From contig NZ_FQXY01000011.1 in NCBI RefSeq assembly GCF_900130125.1, forward strand, positions 1,306,748 through 1,370,747: a DNA stretch of 64,000 nt. The letters run 5' to 3'. Below, piece by piece: positions 32,481 to 42,271 of this stretch (position 1 is the first letter of the stretch; each line of letters opens with the position of its first letter). The notes under the pieces are model-generated. The model saw only the letters and a list, made by a program, of their open reading frames with translations. It was not told the origin of the DNA and searched no databases. Source of the stretch: Bacteroides congonensis (lineage in GTDB: Bacteria > Bacteroidota > Bacteroidia > Bacteroidales > Bacteroidaceae). The position numbers and the translations under genes are program-made.

Positions 32481-34241
32481 ATGCGTTTTTGGGTATGTAT
32501 TTTAGTGCTTTTATTTGTACACAATCAATTTTCGAGGGCTGATAAAACTATACATAGTGATTCTCTCTATACTGAAAAGTATATCAGGGATATTTATATC
32601 TCTGATTCTAAGCGAGCTCTGCAATTACTGGACGAAGCGGAGAACAGGAAAACAATATCTTTGCGGGTTATAAACGAATTGCGTAGTTTGTCATATAGTA
32701 ATATGTATATGAACAAACTCGCGTTTATGTATGCGAAAAAAGCTTATCTGCTTGATTCCATATACCAGAAAGACCCGGAACACATGCTGAAAATGACAGT
32801 TTATTTGGCTGAGTTCTCGGCAATGATGAGCAAGTATAATGAAAGTATGCATTATGCATTAGAGGGAATCAGACAGGCACAAGAATTAGGAAACAGAGAG
32901 GCTAGAGCCAGATTGTTTTTCTGCATGGGAGAGAATAACTGGAGATTGTCTTTTAAAGACAAGGCATATGATTATTTCGATCGGACTATTGAATTGCTGC
33001 GCGGGTCGAAGGAGAAGCGTGAAATGATGCTGCTTTCATACTATTATGGGGCGAAAATGGGGTTTCTGATGAATGATTCCCGAATCGAAGAGGCTCTGGA
33101 AGTAGGTTTTGAACGTGAGAAGCAGATTGAACGGCTCAAAGCATTGCCTCAAATCCCTGAAGCTTATGTGGACGGCCAATATAGTTATTTGTATTCCAAG
33201 CTGGCCTATATTTATTGCATGGAGAAGAAATATGGGCAGGCGGAACAATATTATCAGAAATACTTGTCAAAGAAAGAATCACATACTCCGGATGGAAAAA
33301 TGTACTCGCTTCCTTATTTGATGCTTTCCGGACAATATGAAAAAGTCATAGATAATTGCAAAGATTTTAAGGAACTGATGAGGATCCAACAGGACACTCT
33401 GAATGAACAATATCTGACTGTTCTCCGACATGAAGTGAAAGCATACCTGGGTATGCATAAATACAAGGAAGTAGCGGAGATACGTGAAACGATTTTAGCC
33501 ATAACGGACAGCATCAATACCCGGGATAGGAATAATGCCGCATTGGAACTGAATGCAATATATGGTACTTCTGAAAAAGAAGAATATATCAACGAACAGG
33601 CTTTTCAACTGAGAATCAGAAATATGACTCTCTGGTTCCTTGCATGTCTTGTTGTGCTGACTCTGTTTATGGTATGGCGTTTGTGGCATTTCAATCATGT
33701 AGTCGAATATAAGAACAGAATGCTTGCCCGGCTTATAAACGAAAAATTCGCCAATAGGAAAGATGGCAACCAGTTGTCGGAAGCATACGGACAGCAAGCT
33801 GTCATATCGGAGATAGAACCGGAATTAATCTCATCCGAAGAATTGGAAGAGTTTTCGGACGACGAAACAGGTGAAGTCAGCGGGGAAGAGGAAGAGAACA
33901 AGAAGATATTTCAGGAATTGAATCAGATAGTCCTTCAGAAACAGTTATTTCTTTCATCGGAATTGTCAAGGGAAGACTTGGCGCATATAGTACATCTGAA
34001 TAACGCACGTTTCGCCCGGATGATTCGTGAATGTACAGGGACTAACTTTAACGGGTATATCAATGAATTGCGTATTACTTATGCTATCAAATTGATGAAG
34101 CAATATCCCAATTATACGATACGTGCCATAGCGGATGAATCCGGATTCAACAGTACCCCAATATTATATAATCTTTTCAAGAAAAAAACTGGCATGACAC
34201 CCTACGAATTTAAGAAAGCACAGGATTCGCTTAGGGATTAA
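32481..34241 (+). CDS. TPR-containing membrane regulator with C-terminal AraC-type HTH
   Basis: This 586-residue protein starts with a signal-like helix (MRFWVCILVLLFVHNQFSRA). TPR-like helical repeats follow up to about residue 370, then one membrane helix near 378-397 (TLWFLACLVVLTLFMVWRL), an acidic linker (ISSEELEEFSDDETGEVSGEEEE), and an AraC-type DNA-binding domain (about 480-580, LSREDLAHIVHLNNARFARMI, IRAIADESGFNSTPILYNLF). The topology is a periplasmic sensor linked directly to a cytoplasmic HTH, a one-protein signalling design common in Bacteroides. The ligand is not evident. Having its own promoter, it is not necessarily tied to the upstream amylase. Confidence 0.85.
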   Translation: MRFWVCILVLLFVHNQFSRADKTIHSDSLYTEKYIRDIYISDSKRALQLLDEAENRKTISLRVINELRSLSYSNMYMNKLAFMYAKKAYLLDSIYQKDPEHMLKMTVYLAEFSAMMSKYNESMHYALEGIRQAQELGNREARARLFFCMGENNWRLSFKDKAYDYFDRTIELLRGSKEKREMMLLSYYYGAKMGFLMNDSRIEEALEVGFEREKQIERLKALPQIPEAYVDGQYSYLYSKLAYIYCMEKKYGQAEQYYQKYLSKKESHTPDGKMYSLPYLMLSGQYEKVIDNCKDFKELMRIQQDTLNEQYLTVLRHEVKAYLGMHKYKEVAEIRETILAITDSINTRDRNNAALELNAIYGTSEKEEYINEQAFQLRIRNMTLWFLACLVVLTLFMVWRLWHFNHVVEYKNRMLARLINEKFANRKDGNQLSEAYGQQAVISEIEPELISSEELEEFSDDETGEVSGEEEENKKIFQELNQIVLQKQLFLSSELSREDLAHIVHLNNARFARMIRECTGTNFNGYINELRITYAIKLMKQYPNYTIRAIADESGFNSTPILYNLFKKKTGMTPYEFKKAQDSLRD

Positions 34242-34309
34242 GAGTTCTTGGTAAACAATTCTCGGCTTTTTCGGTTTATTACTATAAAGTTAATTAAATA
34301 AATATAGTA

Positions 34310-34672
34310 ATGTTACAAGTTAGGATAAAGCGAGTGTACGAGGATTTTTCAGAAACAGACGGATACAGAGTATTGGTAGACAAGCTATGGCCGCGAGGCA
34401 TTAAAAAAGAATGGCTGAAATGTGATTATTGGGCAAAAGACATAACACCGTCCGCTGCCCTGCGTAAGTGGTTCCACGAAGATATACCGGGACACTGGAA
34501 TGATTTCTCCGTCCTGTATCAGAAAGAGCTGGACGCGTCTCAGGCAGTGACCGATTTTCTTTCCTTTATCAAGCCGCATCCGGTGGTGACACTCCTTTAT
34601 GCTTCGAAAGAACCCGTGTACAATCATGCCCGAATCCTTCGCGATTATTTGGAAATGCGTCTGAAAGAGTGA
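34310..34672 (+). CDS. DUF488-family protein (YeaO-like)
   Basis: This 120-residue protein matches the short DUF488/YeaO family: MLQVRIKRVYEDF, then GYRVLVDKLWPRGIKKEWLKCDYWAKDI with the conserved WPRG motif (residues 28-31), SAALRKWFHEDIPGHWNDF and VTLLYASKEPVYNHARIL. The family has no established reaction. It is a stand-alone gene between the sensor-regulator and the menaquinone operon, which has its own promoter. Confidence 0.9.
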   Translation: MLQVRIKRVYEDFSETDGYRVLVDKLWPRGIKKEWLKCDYWAKDITPSAALRKWFHEDIPGHWNDFSVLYQKELDASQAVTDFLSFIKPHPVVTLLYASKEPVYNHARILRDYLEMRLKE

Positions 34673-34700
34673 AATTAAAGTAATTTTTATCTGTTTACGC

Positions 34701-34731
34701 TTTCTGTCCTTCACTCAATTTCCTACCTTTG
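34701..34731 (+). promoter_or_regulatory. Promoter of the menaquinone operon
   Basis: TACCTTTG at 34724-34731 is an exact -7 element, with TTTC at 34701-34704 as a slightly weak -33 about 20 bp upstream. It lies 25 bp before the HAD-hotdog start codon. Confidence 0.65.
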
Positions 34732-34756
34732 TAATCTAAATCAAAATCGTGTAGCC

Positions 34757-35989
34757 ATGAAGTATAAATTATTGGTCCTGGATGTAGACGGAACACTGCT
34801 TAATGATGCGAAAGAAATTAGTAAACGTACACTGGCCGCCTTGCTGAAGATTCAGCAGATGGGAGTACGTATCGTGCTGGCTTCCGGCAGACCGACTTAT
34901 GGTTTGCTGCCATTGGCGAAGTCTCTTGAACTTGGAAACTATGGTGGCTTTCTCCTTTCTTATAACGGTTGCCAGATAATCAATGCACAGAACGGAGAAA
35001 TCCTGTTCGAACGTCGTATTAACCCCGAAATGCTGCCTTATCTGGAAAAGAAAGCCCGCAAGAATGGCTTCGCGTTATTTACGTATCACGATGATACGAT
35101 TATTACGGATTCTCCCGAAAATGAACATATCCAAAATGAAGCCCGACTGAACAACCTGCAAGTGATTCGGGAAGACGAATTCTCCGCAGCTATTGATTTC
35201 GCTCCCTGCAAATGTATGCTCGTCAGCGATGACGAAGAAGCGCTTGTCGGCTTGGAAGAACATTGGAAGAGACGCCTGAACGGAGCATTGGATGTCTTCC
35301 GTTCCGAGCCGTACTTCCTCGAAGTAGTTCCCTGTGCCATTGACAAAGCGAATACGTTAGGCGCCCTGCTCGAAGTGTTGGGCGTGACACGCGAAGAAGT
35401 GATTGCCATCGGCGACGGCGTGTGTGACGTAACCATGCTTCAATTGGCCGGACTGGGTATAGCTATGGGGCATTCTCAGGATTCGGTGAAGGCTTGTGCC
35501 GACTATGTGACAACTTCAAACGAAGAAGACGGAGTAGCTCTTGCTGTGGAAAAAGCGATTATCGCCGAAGTCCGTGCAGCGGAAATACCTCTTGACCAGT
35601 TGAATGCACAGGCACGCCACGCATTAATGGGAAACCTGGGCATTCAATATACCTATGCTGATGAAGACCGTGTAGAAGCTACAATGCCCGTAGACCATCG
35701 TACGCGCCAGCCTTTCGGAATATTGCATGGCGGCGCTACTCTTGCGTTGGGAGAGACGGTTGCCGGACTGGGTTCAATGATTCTTTGTCAGCCTGACGAA
35801 ATCGTGGTAGGAATGCAAGTCAGCGGAAACCACATCTCTTCTGCCCACGAAGGGGATACCGTGCGGGCAGTAGCGACCATTGTGCACAAAGGACGCTCAT
35901 CCCACGTATGGAATGTAGACGTCTTTACTTCAACCAACAAACTGGTGTCTTCCATACGGGTAGTCAACAGTGTTATGAAAAAAAGATGA
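34757..35989 (+). CDS. Fusion of Cof-type HAD phosphatase and MenI-like hotdog thioesterase
   Basis: Residues 1-270 form a Cof-type HAD hydrolase: LDVDGTLL (motif I, residues 8-15), ASGRPTYG (motif II) and AIGDGVCDVTML (motif IV). Residues about 285-410 form a hotdog thioesterase closely resembling E. coli YdiI/MenI: VEATMPVDHRTRQPFGILHGGATLALGETVAGLG, with the catalytic Glu in ALGET, then VVGMQVSGNHISSA. MenI hydrolyses 1,4-dihydroxy-2-naphthoyl-CoA after MenB. The next five genes are menF, D, B, C and E, so the hotdog half probably supplies that step. The HAD half may be a general phosphatase. The stop codon overlaps the menF start (ATGA). Confidence 0.85.
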   Translation: MKYKLLVLDVDGTLLNDAKEISKRTLAALLKIQQMGVRIVLASGRPTYGLLPLAKSLELGNYGGFLLSYNGCQIINAQNGEILFERRINPEMLPYLEKKARKNGFALFTYHDDTIITDSPENEHIQNEARLNNLQVIREDEFSAAIDFAPCKCMLVSDDEEALVGLEEHWKRRLNGALDVFRSEPYFLEVVPCAIDKANTLGALLEVLGVTREEVIAIGDGVCDVTMLQLAGLGIAMGHSQDSVKACADYVTTSNEEDGVALAVEKAIIAEVRAAEIPLDQLNAQARHALMGNLGIQYTYADEDRVEATMPVDHRTRQPFGILHGGATLALGETVAGLGSMILCQPDEIVVGMQVSGNHISSAHEGDTVRAVATIVHKGRSSHVWNVDVFTSTNKLVSSIRVVNSVMKKR

Positions 35990-37092
35990 TTGACGAAGAA
36001 ATAAGTAATCTGACAACTATTGATACATTCATCCGGCAACAACAACCGTTTGCCGTTTACCGTATTCCCGGAGAGAAAACCCCTCGTTTGTTGACACAGG
36101 TCGGGGGGGCTGTCCGCTTGATCTATGACCTCAAAGACCTGGACGGGCAGCGGGGATTTGTCATCGCCCCGTTCCGGGTGAGCGAAACATGTCCGATTGT
36201 GCTGATACAACCGGAGCAGTGGGGACAACCACTGCCAATTGACGAGGATACGGACGAAGAACAGGAAAAAGCCCGACAACTGCAAGGACAGGAGACATTC
36301 CTGAATACTTGCACGGAAAAGTATGCCGCCTGTTTTCATACATTTATAAATGCCTTGCGTGACAAGACTTTCGACAAATTAGTGCTTTCCCGTGAACTCA
36401 CTATCGGTATCGGTCAGATGCCGGATTTCTCTCCCTCATCAGTGTTCCGTGCGGCTTGCAAACGTTATATCCATTCCTATATATACCTGTGCTATACCCC
36501 TCAAACGGGTATCTGGCTCGGCAGCACCCCCGAAATCATCTTGTCGGGCGAAAAAGACGAATGGAACACGGTGGCACTGGCCGGAACGCAACCTTTGCAG
36601 GACGGCAAATTACCGCAAGCGTGGGATGAGAAGAACCGGAAGGAGCAGGATTATGTAGCATCCTATATCCGCCGGCGACTTCTTTCATTAGGCATCCGTT
36701 CTACGGAGAACGGACCTTATCCTGCCTATGCCGGAGCATTGTCGCATCTGAAAACCGATTTTCATTTCTCCTTGAAAGATAATAAGGATTTGGGGAATCT
36801 TCTGAAAGTTCTGCACCCGACGCCTGCCGTGTGCGGGCTTCCCAAGGAAGAAGCCTATCAATTCATATTGGAAAACGAAGGTTACGACCGCCGTTACTAT
36901 TCCGGCTTTATCGGATGGCTCGACCCCGACGGAAGGACGGATTTGTATGTGAACCTGCGCTGTATGCATATCGAAGACAAGCAACTGACCCTTTATGCCG
37001 GCGGCGGATTACTGGCGTCTTCGGAACTGGACGACGAATGGCTGGAAACGGAAAAGAAGTTGCAGACCATGAAACGGCTGATAGCTTATTAA
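35986..37092 (+). CDS. menF: Isochorismate synthase
   Basis: This protein converts chorismate to isochorismate, the first step of menaquinone synthesis. I place the start at ATG 35986, overlapping the TGA of the fusion gene as ATGA; the frame is open further upstream but inside that gene. The resulting 368 residues include the chorismate-binding region (DKLVLSRELTI, IWLGSTPEIIL, VALAGTQPL, EEAYQFILENEGYDRRYYSGFIGW, DLYVNLRCM). The N-terminal third is short compared with E. coli MenF, as usual in Bacteroidetes. It is followed 27 bp later by menD. Confidence 0.92.
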   Translation: MIDEEISNLTTIDTFIRQQQPFAVYRIPGEKTPRLLTQVGGAVRLIYDLKDLDGQRGFVIAPFRVSETCPIVLIQPEQWGQPLPIDEDTDEEQEKARQLQGQETFLNTCTEKYAACFHTFINALRDKTFDKLVLSRELTIGIGQMPDFSPSSVFRAACKRYIHSYIYLCYTPQTGIWLGSTPEIILSGEKDEWNTVALAGTQPLQDGKLPQAWDEKNRKEQDYVASYIRRRLLSLGIRSTENGPYPAYAGALSHLKTDFHFSLKDNKDLGNLLKVLHPTPAVCGLPKEEAYQFILENEGYDRRYYSGFIGWLDPDGRTDLYVNLRCMHIEDKQLTLYAGGGLLASSELDDEWLETEKKLQTMKRLIAY

Positions 37093-37119
37093 TCACTAAT
37101 TCACTAATCACTAACCATC

Positions 37120-38787
37120 ATGTACACAGATAAGAAGAACATACTCCAACTGGTTGCGTTGCTTCAGGCGCACGGGATTACTAAAATTGTATTGTGTCCG
37201 GGCAGCCGTAACATACCTATCGTGCATACCTTGTCCAACCATCCTGATTTTACCTGTTATGCGGTGACAGACGAAAGGAGTGCGGGGTATTTCGCCATCG
37301 GGCTTACGTTGAATGGTGGCAAGCCTGCTGCAATCTGTTGCACTTCCGGAACGGCATTATTGAATCTCCATCCGGCTGTGGCAGAAGCCTTCTATCAGAA
37401 TGTTCCTCTGGTTGTCATCTCTGCCGACCGTCCCGCAGCCTGGATAGGGCAAATGGACGGACAGACACTTCCGCAACCGGGTGTATTCCAATCACTGGTC
37501 AAAAAGTCAGTCAATCTTCCGGAGATTCACACGGATGAAGATGAATGGTACTGCAACCGCCTGATAAATGAAGCCCTGCTGGAGATGAACCATCACGGAA
37601 AGGGGCCGGTTCATATCAATGTCCCAATTTCCGAACCGTTGTTCCAGTTTACGACGGATACCCTGCCCGAAGTACGTGTCATCACGCGTTATCAAGGCTT
37701 GAACGTCTACGACCGTGATTACAACGACCTCATCGACCGGATGAATAAATATCAGAAACGGATGATTATTGTCGGTCAGATGAACCTTATCTATCTGTTT
37801 GAAAAGAGATATACCAAGTTATTATATAAGCACTTTGCCTGGCTGACGGAGCATATCGGCAATCAGACTGTTCCCGGTATCCCGGTGAAGAACTTCGACG
37901 CGGCGCTCTATGCTATGCCCGAAGAGAAAATAGACCAGATGTCTCCCGAACTGCTGATTACTTATGGCGGGCACGTCGTCTCCAAACGATTGAAGAAGTT
38001 CCTTCGCCAGCATCCGCCCAAAGAACATTGGCACGTATCGCCGGACGGTGAAGTGGTCGACCTCTACGGTGCATTGACTACCGTGATTGAGATGGACCCG
38101 TTCGAATTCTTGGAAAAGATAGCGAGCCTGCTCGACAACCGTACTCCTGAATATCCCCGTGTGTGGGAGAATTATTGCAAAATCATCCCCGAACCGGAAT
38201 TTGCCTATTCGGAGATGGCGGCTGTCGGTGCATTGATAAAGTCCTTGCCGGAATCATGCGCCTTGCATCTGGCAAATAGTTCGGTCGTCCGTTATGCCCA
38301 GTTATATGCCATTCCCTCTACGATTGAAGTCTGCTGCAACCGGGGGACGAGTGGCATTGAAGGTTCGCTTTCTACGGCTGTCGGCTATGCGGCGGCTTCT
38401 GATAAGCTGAATTTTATAGCCATCGGGGATTTGAGTTTCTTCTATGACATGAATGCGTTGTGGAATGTGAATGTCCGTCCCAACCTGCGTATTCTTTTGT
38501 TGAATAACGGTGGCGGGGAGATTTTCCATACCTTGCCGGGGCTGGATATGTCGGGCACTTCGCATAAGTTTATCGCGGCTGTTCATAAAACGTCTGCCAA
38601 AGGTTGGGCGGAAGAACGGGGATTCCTTTATCTGCAAGCGGAGAATGGCGAGGAACTGGCTGAAACCATGCAGATTTTCACTCAACCGGAAGCGAAGGAA
38701 CGCCCTGTCTTATTGGAAGTGTTCACCAACAAGAACAAAGACGCACGAATGCTGAAAAATTATTATCACCAATTAAAACAAAAATAG
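37120..38787 (+). CDS. menD: SEPHCHC synthase MenD (ThDP-dependent)
   Basis: This 555-residue enzyme joins isochorismate and 2-oxoglutarate to give 2-succinyl-5-enolpyruvyl-6-hydroxy-3-cyclohexene-1-carboxylate. The N-terminal domain shows KIVLCPGSRNIPIVH and DERSAGYFAIGL, with the glutamate that activates thiamine diphosphate. The C-terminal domain shows NRGTSGIEGSLSTAVGYA and IGDLSFFYDMNALWN, the family's ThDP/Mg-binding region. The gene is third in a tightly packed men operon and its stop lies 3 bp before menB. Confidence 0.95.
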   Translation: MYTDKKNILQLVALLQAHGITKIVLCPGSRNIPIVHTLSNHPDFTCYAVTDERSAGYFAIGLTLNGGKPAAICCTSGTALLNLHPAVAEAFYQNVPLVVISADRPAAWIGQMDGQTLPQPGVFQSLVKKSVNLPEIHTDEDEWYCNRLINEALLEMNHHGKGPVHINVPISEPLFQFTTDTLPEVRVITRYQGLNVYDRDYNDLIDRMNKYQKRMIIVGQMNLIYLFEKRYTKLLYKHFAWLTEHIGNQTVPGIPVKNFDAALYAMPEEKIDQMSPELLITYGGHVVSKRLKKFLRQHPPKEHWHVSPDGEVVDLYGALTTVIEMDPFEFLEKIASLLDNRTPEYPRVWENYCKIIPEPEFAYSEMAAVGALIKSLPESCALHLANSSVVRYAQLYAIPSTIEVCCNRGTSGIEGSLSTAVGYAAASDKLNFIAIGDLSFFYDMNALWNVNVRPNLRILLLNNGGGEIFHTLPGLDMSGTSHKFIAAVHKTSAKGWAEERGFLYLQAENGEELAETMQIFTQPEAKERPVLLEVFTNKNKDARMLKNYYHQLKQK

Positions 38788-38790
38788 ATT

Positions 38791-39615
38791 ATGTCAACAC
38801 AAAGAGAGTGGACAACTATCAGAGAATACGACGATATTCTCTTTGATTACTATAATGGAATTGCCCGTATCACCATCAACCGTGAGCGTTATCGTAACGC
38901 ATTCACCCCGACTACTACTGCCGAAATGAGTGACGCATTGCGCATTTGCCGCGAGGAAGCGGACATAGACGTGATTGTTATCACCGGAGCCGGAGATAAA
39001 GCCTTCTGTTCGGGCGGTGACCAGAATGTGAAAGGACGTGGCGGTTATATCGGCAAAGACGGCGTTCCCCGTCTGAGTGTGCTGGACGTGCAAAAACAAA
39101 TCCGTAGCATTCCGAAGCCGGTGATTGCTGCCGTGAACGGATTTGCCATCGGCGGCGGGCACGTACTCCATGTGGTATGTGACTTGTCTATCGCTTCGGA
39201 GAATGCCATCTTCGGTCAGACAGGCCCTCGTGTAGGCAGCTTTGATGCCGGATTCGGTGCGTCTTATCTGGCACGTGTCGTAGGGCAGAAGAAAGCTCGC
39301 GAAATCTGGTTCCTCTGCCGGAAGTATAATGCGCAGGAAGCCTTGGATATGGGCTTGGTGAATAAGGTAGTCCCCTTGGAACAACTGGAAGACGAATACG
39401 TGCAATGGGCGGAAGAAATGATGCAGCTCAGCCCGCTGGCTTTGCGCATGATTAAAGCCGGACTGAACGCCGAACTGGACGGTCAGTCGGGTATCCAGGA
39501 ACTGGCAGGTGACGCGACATTGCTTTATTATCTGACGGATGAAGCTCAAGAAGGAAAGAATGCGTTTTTGGAGAAACGCAAACCGAACTTCAAGCAATAT
39601 CCTAAGTTCCCATAA
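38791..39615 (+). CDS. menB: 1,4-dihydroxy-2-naphthoyl-CoA synthase
   Basis: This 274-residue crotonase-fold enzyme closes the naphthoate ring of o-succinylbenzoyl-CoA. Family motifs are RNAFTPTTTAEM near the N-terminus, VITGAGDKAFCSGGDQNVKG (about 66-85), the oxyanion segment NGFAIGGGHVLHVVCDLSIA and FGQTGPRVGSFDAGFGASYLAR, and it ends EKRKPNFKQYPKFP as MenB proteins do. It follows menD by 3 bp and precedes menC by 31 bp. Its product is the likely substrate of the MenI-like domain encoded at the head of the operon. Confidence 0.96.
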   Translation: MSTQREWTTIREYDDILFDYYNGIARITINRERYRNAFTPTTTAEMSDALRICREEADIDVIVITGAGDKAFCSGGDQNVKGRGGYIGKDGVPRLSVLDVQKQIRSIPKPVIAAVNGFAIGGGHVLHVVCDLSIASENAIFGQTGPRVGSFDAGFGASYLARVVGQKKAREIWFLCRKYNAQEALDMGLVNKVVPLEQLEDEYVQWAEEMMQLSPLALRMIKAGLNAELDGQSGIQELAGDATLLYYLTDEAQEGKNAFLEKRKPNFKQYPKFP

Positions 39616-39646
39616 ACCATGCGGAGCACTCAAATATTTACATCTG

Positions 39647-40681
39647 ATGGATTGCAAAATTCAAATAACTCCCCGCTTGCTCCATTTCAAGCAACCGGCA
39701 GGAACCTCACGAGGTACGTATACAACACGAAAAGTCTGGTATCTACATCTGACTTCTCCCGATTTTCCGGGTAGGGTAGGGATAGGGGAGTGTGCTCCTC
39801 TACCAGGACTTAGCTGTGATGATCTACCCGATTACGAAGATATATTGGAAGATGCCTGCCGGGAAGTGGAAAGGCAAGGCGGAAAGGTGGACGTTGACGC
39901 TTTGCGCAAATATCCTTCCATTCTCTTTGGGCTCGAAACGGCTGTCCGCCACTATAATGCAGGCGGTTGGGCTATGTGGAATTCAACTTTCTCCCGTGGA
40001 GAAGCCGGAATACCCATCAACGGCCTTATATGGATGGGAGATTACAATCAAATGTTGACACAGATAGAAACGAAGATGAAGACCGGTTTCCGCTGTATCA
40101 AACTCAAAATCGGTGCCATCAACTTTGAAGAAGAACTGGCCTTGCTCCGTCATATCCGTGCCCGTTTTTCTTCAAAAGAAATAGAATTGCGTGTAGATGC
40201 AAACGGTGCTTTCTCTCCGGCTGATGCAATGGATAAACTGAAACGGCTGTCCGAGCTTGACTTGCATTCTATAGAACAACCTATCCGTGCCGGACAATGG
40301 GACGAAATGGCACGCCTGGCTTCCGAATCTCCCTTGCCGATAGCTTTGGATGAGGAATTGATAGGCTGCAACACTCCGGAAGAGAAACGAAAGCTCCTTG
40401 CCGACATTCATCCCCAATATATCATCATCAAACCTTCCCTACATGGAGGATTCACCGGTGGAAACGAATGGATTGACGAAGCTGAAGAACAACAGATCGG
40501 CTGGTGGATTACTTCTGCTTTGGAGTCAAATATCGGTCTGAATGCCATCGCCCAATGGTGTGCCACCTTTGATAATCCGTTGCCTCAAGGCTTGGGAACA
40601 GGACAACTTTTTACGGACAACGTAGAAATGCCCCTTGAAATAAGAAAAGACTGTTTGTGGTTTTGTAATGACGCAATTTGA
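39647..40681 (+). CDS. menC: o-Succinylbenzoate synthase (enolase superfamily)
   Basis: This enzyme dehydrates the SHCHC intermediate to o-succinylbenzoate. I start at ATG 39647 (MDCKIQITPRLLHF, 344 residues); the longer open frame overlaps menB and adds unlike sequence. Enolase-superfamily landmarks are present: the KxK pair in RCIKLKIG, the metal ligands in LRVDANGAF, SIEQPI and ALDEELIG, and the second Lys in YIIIKPSLHGG. It ends in the conserved LPQGLGTGQLF. The stop codon is 9 bp before menE. Confidence 0.92.
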   Translation: MDCKIQITPRLLHFKQPAGTSRGTYTTRKVWYLHLTSPDFPGRVGIGECAPLPGLSCDDLPDYEDILEDACREVERQGGKVDVDALRKYPSILFGLETAVRHYNAGGWAMWNSTFSRGEAGIPINGLIWMGDYNQMLTQIETKMKTGFRCIKLKIGAINFEEELALLRHIRARFSSKEIELRVDANGAFSPADAMDKLKRLSELDLHSIEQPIRAGQWDEMARLASESPLPIALDEELIGCNTPEEKRKLLADIHPQYIIIKPSLHGGFTGGNEWIDEAEEQQIGWWITSALESNIGLNAIAQWCATFDNPLPQGLGTGQLFTDNVEMPLEIRKDCLWFCNDAI

Positions 40682-40690
40682 TAATGCCCG

Positions 40691-41776
40691 ATGATATTTG
40701 ACCGAAAACAGCAATTTTTGCTATTGGAAGGGAAAGAATATACTTCTGAAGATATAGCCCGGTTTGTAGCGGAAGGAGCGGAAAACTATCCTTCTGCCAT
40801 ATGGGATTTATATCTTTTCCTGAACGAATGGTTCAATGATTCTCCTGTCATAACTGTTCATACTTCGGGTTCCACAGGTACGCCGAAAGAACTGGTTGTA
40901 CGCAAAGACCAAATGATGCAAAGCGCACGCCTGACTTGCGAATTTCTGAATCTGCAAGCGGGAGACGCCGCTTTGTTATGTATGAATCTGCGTTATATCG
41001 GAGCGATGATGGTAGTAGTACGCTCTTTGGTGGCAGGGCTGAATCTGATAGTGCGTCCTGCTTCCGGCCATCCTCTCTCTGATATAAGCGAACCTCTGAA
41101 ATTTGCGGCAATGGTTCCTTTGCAGGTTTATAATACTCTTCATGCTCCCGAAGAGAGAGAACAGTTGAAGCAAACGGAGATTCTGATTATAGGTGGCGGA
41201 GCAGTCGATGAGGCTTTAGAAACTGAGATAAAATCTCTCCCGATAGCTGTCTATTCCACTTACGGCATGACTGAAACATTATCCCATATAGCGTTGCGCC
41301 GCTTGAACGGAAATTCTGCGTCCGACCATTACTATCCTTTTTCTTCAGTAACATTGTCTTTATCTCCCGAAAACACATTAGTTATTGAAGCCCCTCTTGT
41401 CTGCGATGATATTTTGCAGACCAATGACATTGCACGTATCTATCCCGATGGCAGTTTCATTATTTTAGGTCGAAAAGATAATGTTATCAATAGTGGCGGT
41501 ATTAAGATTCAGGCGGAAGAGGTGGAGAAGTTACTTCGTCCTTTCATTCTTCAGCCATTTGTCATTACTTCAGTTCCCGACCCTCGTTTGGGACAGGCGG
41601 TGACCTTATTGTTCGAAGGTCAGTTGGATATGGAAGAACTAAAAAATAAGGTGCAGGAGATACTGCCACCTTATGAACGTCCTAAATATATTCGAATGGT
41701 GGATTTAATTCCTCAAACGGGGAATGGTAAAATCAACCGTATCGAATGCCGCACTTTAGCGGAGAAGCTATTGTAG
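40691..41776 (+). CDS. menE: o-Succinylbenzoate-CoA ligase
   Basis: This 361-residue acyl-CoA synthetase activates o-succinylbenzoate with ATP and CoA. It has the P-loop HTSGSTGTPKELVV (about 57-70), STYGMTETLSH as the A5 motif, and GRKDNVINSGGIKIQAEEVE with QTGNGKINR at the C-terminus (Lys in the A10 motif). It is shorter than the roughly 450-residue E. coli enzyme, as is common in Bacteroidetes. It is the last gene of the operon, with an intrinsic terminator 41 bp downstream. menA and menH are not in the window. Confidence 0.92.
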   Translation: MIFDRKQQFLLLEGKEYTSEDIARFVAEGAENYPSAIWDLYLFLNEWFNDSPVITVHTSGSTGTPKELVVRKDQMMQSARLTCEFLNLQAGDAALLCMNLRYIGAMMVVVRSLVAGLNLIVRPASGHPLSDISEPLKFAAMVPLQVYNTLHAPEEREQLKQTEILIIGGGAVDEALETEIKSLPIAVYSTYGMTETLSHIALRRLNGNSASDHYYPFSSVTLSLSPENTLVIEAPLVCDDILQTNDIARIYPDGSFIILGRKDNVINSGGIKIQAEEVEKLLRPFILQPFVITSVPDPRLGQAVTLLFEGQLDMEELKNKVQEILPPYERPKYIRMVDLIPQTGNGKINRIECRTLAEKLL

Positions 41777-41816
41777 TCGTTATACTTCTTCTATTCGTGT
41801 CAATTCCCATCCGCAG

Positions 41817-41841
41817 AATTGCATAACGATGCAATTTTTTT
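41817..41841 (+). terminator. Intrinsic terminator after menE
   Basis: AATTGCAT (41817-41824) and ATGCAATT (41829-41836) form a perfect 8-bp stem with a 4-base loop, and the T-run continues from the second arm. Confidence 0.9.
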
Positions 41842-42072
41842 GTTCTGTTACATATTTTATTATGAGCCTTACAACACTAATGTGGCTATCTCAGGCGATA
41901 AAGTAATCGTTTTATCTTTATTGATGATAATAATATTGGCATTATACAGTGAATTTATTATTTCTTTATAAGTGATTGCTCCCACACTTCTCCCTCTACT
42001 AGAAGAGTTTTCATTTTCATTTCTCATATTCTCATGATTATTAGTCAATGGGTTGAAATAGACTGAAATAGG

Positions 42073-42110
42073 GAATGAGAAATGTTTTCGGATATAGGCA
42101 TTTCTCATTC
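42073..42110. repeat. 12-bp perfect inverted repeat (GAATGAGAAATG)
   Basis: GAATGAGAAATG at 42073-42084 is matched exactly by its complement at 42099-42110 with a 14-bp centre. Further TTTCTCAT copies lie near 42018 and 42151. Confidence 0.7.
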
Positions 42111-42271
42111 TTTATTCCTAAAAACGGGTATTTTTCATGCTCATTATCATCATTTCTCATGGTAGTTGTATGGTAATCTACTGCTATTTTACGCCTGAAT
42201 CATTAATAGAAAAGTTATTCTTCATTAAGGGTAAACTTGTTTTGGATTAATTGCAAACTTGCTCTTCACCT

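Noticed and set aside
41869..42108. 79-codon minus-strand frame after menE
   Set aside because: It starts inside a perfect inverted repeat, is AT-rich and has no recognisable motif or promoter.
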